Positions 56,532 to 64,000 of a DNA stretch of 64,000 nucleotides are shown here, in pieces. The stretch's first letter is position 1; every line of letters starts with the position of its first letter. Under the pieces are notes generated by a model, which saw only the letters and a list, made by a program, of their open reading frames with translations, was not told where the DNA came from and searched no databases. Source of the DNA: Cucumis sativus (Eukaryota > Streptophyta > Magnoliopsida > Cucurbitales > Cucurbitaceae); NCBI RefSeq assembly GCF_000004075.3, contig NC_026658.2, positions 1,798,001-1,862,000 of the forward strand, written 5' to 3'. A program made the position numbers and the translations under genes.

Positions 56532-59500
56532 TTAATGGACTGTTGTTTGCCGCTCATTGGTTTCTTCATTCTCAACCTAGCAATATAGCACAAGGAATGT
56601 TATTAATTGACAAATGACAGTGAATAACGGAAGTAGCACAATTGTATACCAGGTATTATAGTTTGATTTCAGACAATTTGCCCGGAACAAATTTCAAATG
56701 TGAAGATCCCGGTTCATAGTTAGATAAATTAACAGTTCATACCATATTGTTAGAATTAGAAAACCTATCTTCCATGGATACAGAATTGTAATGGTGTGGC
56801 AAGTAAATGGGACTGAATAGCATTGCGATAAAAATGTCAAAAAATAACATAGCTTCATCTATGATTTATCAGGAAAATGGAAGACCACAAACAGAAGATG
56901 GAAGAAAAAACAATAGTTTCCTTTGTCCAACAGACTGGAACGATACGAGACAGAGGGAAAAGCTCATGAATAATTGTCAATGATACAACCCAAACAAATC
57001 CAGTATGATCTTGCAATATAAAATTGGGACTATTAATTTAAGGTATTTAAATCCTCACTCTCTTGAGATTACTCGAGCTTAAAACCAACTGACTCAATAT
57101 CTACGTTCGCCCTTTCCGACTCACTCTATTTACAAAATCATCATAATAATTTTCCTAACTAATTACTGATAATGAACATCTTAATTCTGTCCTATTCCTA
57201 GTAGTGTCTCTACTAGTTAGCAGGTCACCATAACAACAGCTAAATAAGTGTATGCAAGTTAGCCAACAAACTATTGAGGTGATGGTAGGAAATCAACTAT
57301 TACCTCAACTATAACCTTTGCTTTCTTCTTTAGTTTGGCACGAGCATCTTTCTCAAGCTTCCTCAAAGAAAAAGTAGACTCCTTTCTCCCTCTCTTGCGA
57401 GGAACCTCTATGTCTTCAACATCTTCATCAAGTCCATCTGAATCATCAGAACATAAAATCTAGGTATTCAGATTTCATAAAATCAAACAAAATCCTTTTC
57501 TCTATACATAATATGAGACAGAATAAAAAGAACGTCATGTTTAGTGTTGCATGATCTAGCTATCCATTACCCAAATGGATAGAGATAATACATCTCTAAC
57601 AAAAAATAAAAGAAATAAAAGACTACAATGGTTCATTGAAAACGCAAAATTAGTTTTTCTTTTCAATTATAAATCCCGCATTACCACTATCTTCATCTGC
57701 ATCTGCATCTGCATCTTGATCATGGATTGCAAGACCACCAAAATCTTCCATATCTTCTTCTTCTTCTAATTCTTCATACCCTTCAACATATTCAATTTCA
57801 GGTTCCTGTTTATTCCAAGCAAAAATACAAGTTATCAGACGATGGAATGTAAAATTATTCATCAAGTCTCAGACTCTTCCTACAAAGAATGAAGGCACTG
57901 CTACCTCTTCCTCTTCACTAGCAGCCTGCAATTCTTCCATTTCAAGAACTTCGTTATATGCTTCAACAGGATAGTTGTATATATCGCCATATACTCCCTT
58001 TTTAAGACGTTCCAGTAGTTCCTTTTCAATGCTCTGCATAAAAGTAGATATTAGATAGGGTTTCCCTACATTAACTACTCAGTTAAGAAAAGTATTTCAA
58101 GTCGAATTAAAGAAAGATTCCATTGGTATCAGTATCAAGAATATCCCAAATACTCAACCTTATCCAACAATGCTGCTTTCTCAGCCTTCTGCTCCCTCCT
58201 GGCTTCTCTTTTAATCTCCTTTCTGGGTGTTGTCATTATTTTCTCCCTGTTTGGTAATTAGAGTGATACATAGTCAATACCAATGAAATATAACCTTATA
58301 AACATTAATATAAGATTGCGTCTCATTAATGCATCAGATTGGGTGCATTCAACATGATTAAGGAAACTAAGAGATTTCAATTCTCCCATATGCACAACTA
58401 TCATACTAGAGGTTTTAAAGCAGCAATAATTTATTCAGAAATTTCAACTACCAAAAGAGCTCCCAAACTTTAAACTTATTGAAAGTGACATTTTCATTTT
58501 GCTGTTTCTTCAATCAGAATCAGGAAAGAAAGAAAAAAAATTAACATAATAAAGCTTATTGAATTCCCACGATGAATTAATATAGGCAGAGCAACAGTCT
58601 CTGTTTCCAAAACAAAGAAGTGTGCAAAAAAAATAGTGAACCTTGTTTTCAAAGCAAGCTTTCTCATTCGTATCCGCATTTGGGTCATTTTAGTCAATCG
58701 TTGTTTTGTCTTGTGTACAAGTATCTTAGGCCAATACATCTGTCAAAGGGCATACAATATAGATTAAAGACTTAATAAAAGAGAATCAAACAGAGAAAGT
58801 AAGACACTGAGCATAATTGAGCAAGATGATTACTTACTAGATGTTTATCTATAAGTTCCAGTGACTTTTCGTAATTTCTGGGCAACTTAACTCTTTCCCA
58901 CAACTCATTTGGCTTATGAGCTCTTTCAATTGTTTTCATATATAGATAGAAAACCCCTACCAGAACAAGAGAATAACATTTTGCTTATTTGAAGGAAAAC
59001 TTTTTGTTAGTGATTTTTCAACCATAGACAATACATAATATCGACAAAATGATTTGTTATAGTTAGGTATCAAATTAACAGAGGCTTTCCAACAAATCAT
59101 TAGCATGCATAAAAATGCTTTTTTCCTCAACATATTTCTTCTTGATTCTCATAGTAACACCATAGAGGTACACTACAGCGGATTTGTTTTTATCAGCCTC
59201 TAAGTGCACAAACAAGAAATTGTTGAACAAATACAAGTATGATGCTCTATGATAAAGCCTGAGAATCAAGAATTCACACAGAAACCAAAATGCAAATACA
59301 GAGGAGCAGAAAATACCATCATGGTCACGAATAGTAGCATAGCGACTGTTAGCCAAAGGACATGAACTCCGATTACATATCCCAGTTACATTATAAGGGT
59401 TCCGACAGAATTTCCCAGTTGTAATCCTACGGAAGCATCAAAACCAGTCAAAATTTAGAAAGAGAAAAGTGGGGAAAAAAAACATTTTCAAATAATAAAT

Positions 59501-59588
59501 GTAAATAACTCTCGAGTAAAACTCACTTGGCCATGAAACTGCAATGATTGTGGCGGATGACCTGCCATATTACCTCGTCGTGCTGCAT
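56532..59588 (-). CDS. MAK16: MAK16, 60S ribosome biogenesis factor
   Basis: Nucleolar protein needed for maturation of the large ribosomal subunit. Nine coding exons: 59588-59527, 59426-59317, 58956-58838, 58739-58642, 58246-58159, 58033-57905, 57805-57685, 57437-57304 and a remote last exon 56576-56532 after a 727-base intron; 906 bases in phase, 301 residues. The start [18 protein letters not shown], the Cys pairs [22 protein letters not shown] (a zinc-binding-like cluster), [25 protein letters not shown] and [17 protein letters not shown] are hallmark MAK16. An acidic stretch with a DADADAD run follows, then basic RKRGRK and KKKAK nuclear signals. The last exon encodes [14 protein letters not shown]. 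Reading through exon 8 would instead end at 57271. A leader intron (about 59603-60219) and telo-boxes lie upstream. Confidence 0.95.
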
Positions 59589-59602
59589 CTTTTGCTAAGA
59601 AA

Positions 59603-60219
59603 CTAATGAAATGATGGAGAAAGAAAGTTGTGCTAAGTTGAATATTTTACCCCTGTTCGAACCCTAAATTTCGAAGGATTTCTAATCAGAAAACAAAACA
59701 AGGAATTTAAAATAAGTTTTGATTTCTAAGCTTCACCCTATAATCAACTTTATCCTACAAGAATCAGACGTGCACCAGTTCACATGCCAATGTAACTCTA
59801 AGCAAGTTCATAAGCTCGAATTGTCTCTTCTTTATTCAAGCAAACTCAGTGCTATTCCATAAAACTCACACAGAAACTAAAGTTTCGTTTTCTACTTAAT
59901 TTAAAATTGTATCTCACTGTTTGTCTAAACTAACAACTATTATATCAATACCTCCAAATACAGGTTTTCCTACTCTTCTTTACAAACCAACCAAGGCAAA
60001 CTGTCTTTTCCTAGTCAATAAACTTTTTTCTTCTCTTCATTTATTGATTTGGATATACTGCTTGAACATTAGTAGAACAAGAAATCAACAAAAGAAGAAA
60101 CTATCCATTGATTTTCTTATCCGTAGATGAACAGAATAAACCAACACAAACTAACGAAAAACCATAAACGATCAAACCCTTAGGGTTGTAACACATGAAT
60201 GGCGGCAGAGCGATCTGAC
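59603..60219 (-). other. Likely leader (5' UTR) intron of MAK16
   Basis: On the minus strand CCCCAG/GTCAGATC at 60220/60219 is a good donor, and TTCATTAG before 59602 a good acceptor, 14 bases ahead of the MAK16 ATG. The stretch between has no coding frame. The GC-rich block at 60220-60370 would be the first, untranslated exon. Confidence 0.5.
59660..59668 (+). promoter_or_regulatory. Telo-box AACCCTAAA near the MAK16 start
   Basis: AACCCTAAA lies 72 bases before the ATG, inside the presumed leader intron. A second, inverted pair AAACCCTTAGGGTT is at 60175-60188. Telo-boxes are typical of ribosomal protein and ribosome-assembly genes. Confidence 0.5.
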
Positions 60220-60639
60220 CTGGGGTTTAGGGGCTGAAGCACAGCGTTTCTGAGAAGAAGGCAATAGAGAAGTAACTTTGATTTCGTTGGAAGGGAGGGA
60301 GAGCGGCGTGAGAGAGGAGGAGTTGAGACGGCGTCCGGAAGGAAGGGCACGGCGGCGGGAGGGGTTTATAACCGTCCGAACGAGAAAATAGGTTTAGGAA
60401 GAAAGAGATGGAATAGTGAAAATATAAAAAGAGAAATACATTTCTTGTAAATATAACAAATGGATATCTCTTTTACATTTTACATATCAAACTTAATAAT
60501 ACAAAACATAATTTCCCTAATAATAATTCTAATTTCAAACCTTATGCTGTGACGTTTCTCCAATATATCAATGTCTTCTACAAAATATCCTTCACATAAC
60601 AAATTTAAAATAAGTTTCTATTGACGTTTTTTTTTTTGC

Positions 60640-61590
60640 ATCGCTAGAAATGTATATCGTAATCTACAATGGTGGTTATAGAGCTAGGATGATGCTTTGT
60701 GTGGGCATAAATGTTGGTAGAAAATAATATATGGCTACGTATTGTGTATGCATAGAAATCACGTTTTCTATCTACGAATGTTTTCGTGTTGGCAGACCGT
60801 TCTTTTTATTGATATATCATGTGTGGACAAAAAATAGATTTTTGTCTACAAAATTTGTTCTTTAGGAAGAAAGATCATTGTGTCAACAAACGTTGCACCG
60901 TAGAAATGCCTTTCTTCCTACTTCTTTTATTTTCATTGGCAAAAATACCAACGTAACATGATCAAATGTATCAACAAAAGCTTTGCTCATTGACACATGA
61001 GGTTTTCAGAAAAACTACTACGTGGAGTGTGTAATTCGATCTTTAGTACTTGATCTTTTATTCTATTTCGATTAGCCGAACGTGTAGATTTTTAGGTAGT
61101 CTTTCGGTTATTGATAAAATTCTCTCAAGTATATCTATAAATTAGTCTAAATTAATCTAAATTTGTGATTCTCACTAAGAAAACTCATCTATTTATAGAT
61201 TTTTCTTTGGTGGACTTTGTGAGCTTGAATTTGGTTGGTTCGTGAACCTGAGCCTCGAGCCCAACAAATTGGATTTGGCCTTTAACATTCAAGTTAAATT
61301 TGAGGGTCAATTGGATTTTAACCCAAATAATTAATACCAAATTAATTTTATTTAATCCAACGGTAACGATGAGAATATATGACATCATCGACAATTGTCA
61401 ATTTATGTCTTCAATTTTAAATTGAAAAAGAGCTCAACTTTTAATAGTTATAAACCCAATTATTTATATTTTTGTCATTAATTTGGATAAACGACATGAG
61501 AATTTATGATTGATCCAAAAGTTTTCATTTAACTGCGTCCACAAACGTTATATCCATGCACAATATTTTTTCACGTCAACAAACATAAAA
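60640..61590. mobile_element. Possible degenerate DNA-transposon remnant
   Basis: The segment carries recurring motifs of the type GTGTGGACAAAAA, GTGTCAACAAACG, GTATCAACAAAAG, CGTCCACAAACG and CGTCAACAAAC on one strand, with TTTGTCTACAAAATT in the other sense. Such scattered subterminal motifs are typical of CACTA-like elements. No terminal inverted repeat, target-site duplication or transposase frame could be found by eye, so the family is a guess. Confidence 0.25.
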
Positions 61591-61800
61591 TAAATCTTAT
61601 ACTACATTATTGGAATTTAGAACAGTAGAACAGTGACTTTTTTTCAATTCCAATTATAAGTTGACAGAAAGAAAATTCCTAAGAATCCAAAGTGATCAAG
61701 ACATTCAACCACAATGTGTCTAAGGGATTTGATCTCAATGCAATTGATAAGAAGATATGAACATAACCATCCAAACACAAAACCAAAAGTTTAGTGTCTT

Positions 61801-61805
<5 letters not shown>

Positions 61806-61832
<27 letters not shown>
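61806..61832. repeat. TA dinucleotide microsatellite
   Basis: About thirteen consecutive TA units, the longest pure dinucleotide run in the window. Confidence 0.9.
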
Positions 61833-61834
<2 letters not shown>

Positions 61835-62989
61835 CTTCCAATTCACACATCTATCTAATTAATTTAAACACAACTAAATGTTATATTTCACCTATTCACA
61901 TATTATCTAAGTTTTAATAATTTTATCTCAATTAATGCCTTGGTTATTATTTATATTGTAACAACGTTTTCAAAATCTGTCTAATAATAGTTATTATATG
62001 TAATAAAAAAAATATTAAGAGTAAATATACAATTTCATATTTGAATAACAATAGTTTATTTATCAAAACATTTTAGGTTATTGATTTTGTTTTTTGCTTT
62101 TTAATTGATTGGTTTGAATTGTTTGGTGGGTAGGGTTGGATTCAAATAAGGATTGTTCATTCCCGGGAATGAATAAGGATTAGGATGTCTTTAGGTGCTT
62201 GCAACATTGCTATTCAATAACCTCATCAATGAGTCGGTTGGCACGAGCCAATCAACCCAAGCTCGATTCAAATAGAACTCAATTCATTCATGTTTGATCA
62301 ATCCAACCTATTTATTTATTGTAGGCATGTGTTTGAGCTATATTTAGACTAATTAGTCAAGATTATCTATTGAGTCAACTATACATGTGTGCATATACTA
62401 ACAATATACATAGAATACTAAAAACATTTTCGAACTCTTACTTCAACATTGATCGAAAATCTTATCAATTTCGTTATGTTATCTAATTAATTAGTTGACT
62501 TACTATCTTGCGAAATCAATTATACACTCACGTTTTAAATTTGGGTAACTTGATGTATCATTTGCTTTAGGAGATGTTAGGGAGAAGTATGAGATAATGG
62601 ACAGCATTCCATGGAGTCAACAAACTCAACCATTGCAAATGACACCTAGCTAGAAGGGATTAAAAACCTTCAATTGGTTAGACAATTAAGAACCAGCTTG
62701 TAAAGTTTGAGTAATATTTAGAACTATTCTTATTATTTCTTTCCCAAATTAAAGGGATTTGTTGTATATAAACGTTGCTCTAATTAGAGCAAATCATATT
62801 CATTGAATACACAAAATCTTTTCACAAAAATATCTCAACTACTTTTTCATTTATAACCACAAATTTATATTGTGATTTTAATGCTTCACATGTTTCCTCC
62901 TATTTTTACCTACATTATTTGAGTATAAATTATGGTTTCATTTTGGATGTGAAAAACATACAAACTAATATACACAACATTCCAAATCA

Positions 62990-62999
62990 TATATAAATA
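62990..62999 (+). promoter_or_regulatory. TATA box of the Cys-rich peptide gene
   Basis: TATATAAATA ends 26 bases before the ATG at 63026. The transcription start would then be very close to the start codon, giving a short leader, or a slightly upstream TATA-like run (ATCATATATA) may serve. Confidence 0.6.
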
Positions 63000-63025
63000 G
63001 TCTCTCACCTAACTACAATTTAGAT

Positions 63026-63350
63026 ATGGAGAAGTCCTCGACCAAGTTGGCTTGCATGTTATTGATGTTCTTTATTGTCTCTGGTATATAAAATAATTTT
63101 GATTTTATATGTTGTTTTTTATTCGTTTTTCTTTTATCGAACAATTATCGATTAAAATATTTCAGGAACATTGTTCGTCTCAGAAGCAAGAAATGTAGTA
63201 AACGTTCCATGCAATACTGAGCAAGATTGTTCGGATCCAGTCAAATGTATTTGCAACTTCCATCTATGTTTTTGCAAGGGAGAATCTACAAAGACAGTCT
63301 TGGACAAAATCCTTCCAAAATCTTTGAGAGAACAGAAAACAACTCCTTGA
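63026..63350 (+). CDS. Secreted cysteine-rich peptide, NCR/late-nodulin-like spacing
   Basis: Two exons, 63026-63083 and 63166-63350, separated by an 82-base GT-AG intron in phase 1; 80 residues. Residues 1-27 form a clear signal peptide (hydrophobic LACMLLMFFIVSG TLFV, cleavage probably after SEA). The mature part has six cysteines at 35, 41, 47, 49, 54 and 56: CNTEQDCSDPVKCICNFHLC then FC, i.e. C-x5-C-x5-C-x-C-x4-C-x-C. A basic, cysteine-free tail of 24 residues follows. The opening CNTxxDC and the intron just after the signal peptide recall legume nodule-specific NCR (late-nodulin) peptides and other defensin-like families. It differs from squash trypsin-inhibitor knottins (C-x6-C-x5-C-x3-C-x-C-x5-C). 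Function unknown: defence, pollen or symbiosis-like signalling are all possible. Confidence 0.75.
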
Positions 63351-64000
63351 AGACTCATTCCTACTTCAGTTTGTACTAACACGCACACACACATATATAG
63401 TTCATGAGATTTGGAAAAGAAATGTATTTTCCTATATTATATAAAATAACATGTGAGTTATAATTTTCCTTTTCTCTACAGGAACTTCTCTATGTTTGAA
63501 ATTTTATGTTGTTTGATACACTGCCACTGATATAATATACATACCTTCGCAAAAGGTGGTGTGTGTTATCATTAATGAAGATCTTTTATCAGCTTAAGAA
63601 AGGACAAATGGTTTGAAAAGTTCATTAATATTTACAAATCCCTTTTGTTTCACCCGATTTCACTTTTTAATATTTAGAACCATGAAAACAGTATCTTCAA
63701 ACCCCTTTAAAGAAAAGGAATTAAACAGTTAAATATTTGATTCTAATATTTGTTCATGTACTTTTCAATAACCTTGGAATTAGTAGTCTATGGTTAACTA
63801 CTTTTGATCTATAAGTTTTCGAAAGCTGATATTAACGATACATGGGATTTAAGGGATCAATATAAAAATTTACAACATACCCTTCAATGAATTTGTGAGA
63901 AAATATATACTTTCAAGTTCAAGAGACATGTCTTTGTGGACCATATGTCCAAACCCTAATTTATTTATTTCTTTCTTTTTCTTTTTTGAAAAGTTTTGAT
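63351..64000. other. 3' flank of the peptide gene
   Basis: AT-rich. The first 150 bases or so are probably 3' untranslated region. No further gene, repeat or regulatory motif I can support before the window ends. Confidence 0.5.

Larger units (their letters stand above)
60371..63025. other. Intergenic, 2.65 kb, with transposon-like segment
   Basis: Contains the possible DNA-transposon remnant at 60640-61590, a long TA repeat (61806-61832) and an 18-base palindrome (62156-62173). The last 40 bases are the core promoter of the peptide gene. No other coding sequence seen. Confidence 0.5.

Noticed and set aside
63200-63250. Squash-type trypsin-inhibitor knottin in the peptide gene
   Set aside because: Cysteine spacing C-x5-C-x5-C-x-C-x4-C-x-C does not fit C-x6-C-x5-C-x3-C-x-C-x5-C, and the reactive-site Pro-Arg/Lys-Ile segment is missing.

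Overview
This is a stretch of plant nuclear DNA. It is AT-rich, its introns are GT-AG, and every recognisable protein has a clear land-plant relative: a NAC factor, an EXO70, an ACT-repeat ACR protein, a plant BAG co-chaperone, MAK16 and DCI1. The overall look (a eudicot with a compact gene space and protein wording close to what I remember of Cucumis) makes a cucurbit a reasonable guess, but nothing here proves the species.

Layout. 1-3260 is intergenic, with a degenerate GC-richer tandem repeat at about 600-1080. 3562-4499 (-) is a NAC083/VNI2-like gene. 4640-15364 is a 10.7 kb gene-poor stretch with a tRNA-related SINE relic, a (GGGA)5 quadruplex tract and a possible exon of a small Cys-rich peptide. 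15365-22190 (-) holds three genes on one strand: a GDPD phosphodiesterase, the peroxisomal dienoyl-CoA isomerase DCI1 and an intronless EXO70. 23416-29722 (+) is a ten-exon MTA/SAH-deaminase-type amidohydrolase. 31263-32360 (+) is an intronless BAG co-chaperone with textbook heat-shock elements. 33840-36750 (-) is a plastid-type amidohydrolase-2 protein. 39158-41721 (-) is an ACR protein. 45837-47968 (+) is an OTU-type protease. 52624-53343 (+) is a plant-specific protein of unknown function. 56532-59588 (-) is MAK16, with a leader intron and a remote last coding exon. 63026-63350 (+) is a two-exon gene for an 80-residue secreted cysteine-rich peptide.

The genes are individually regulated plant genes, not an operon or cluster. 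Gene order nevertheless carries a signal. From memory, Arabidopsis keeps NAC083 close to EXO70C1, DCI1 close to GDPD3, and ACR6 close to GDPD1. This window may therefore preserve an ancestral order that was split between duplicated Arabidopsis segments. The most novel items are the secreted Cys-rich peptide, the complete MTA/SAH-deaminase active site in a plant gene, the double heat-shock element in front of the BAG gene, and several promoter-like segments with no obvious gene behind them.

Limits: exon joins were worked out by hand from splice sites, reading phase and remembered homologues. UTR ends, expression and exact orthology were not tested.
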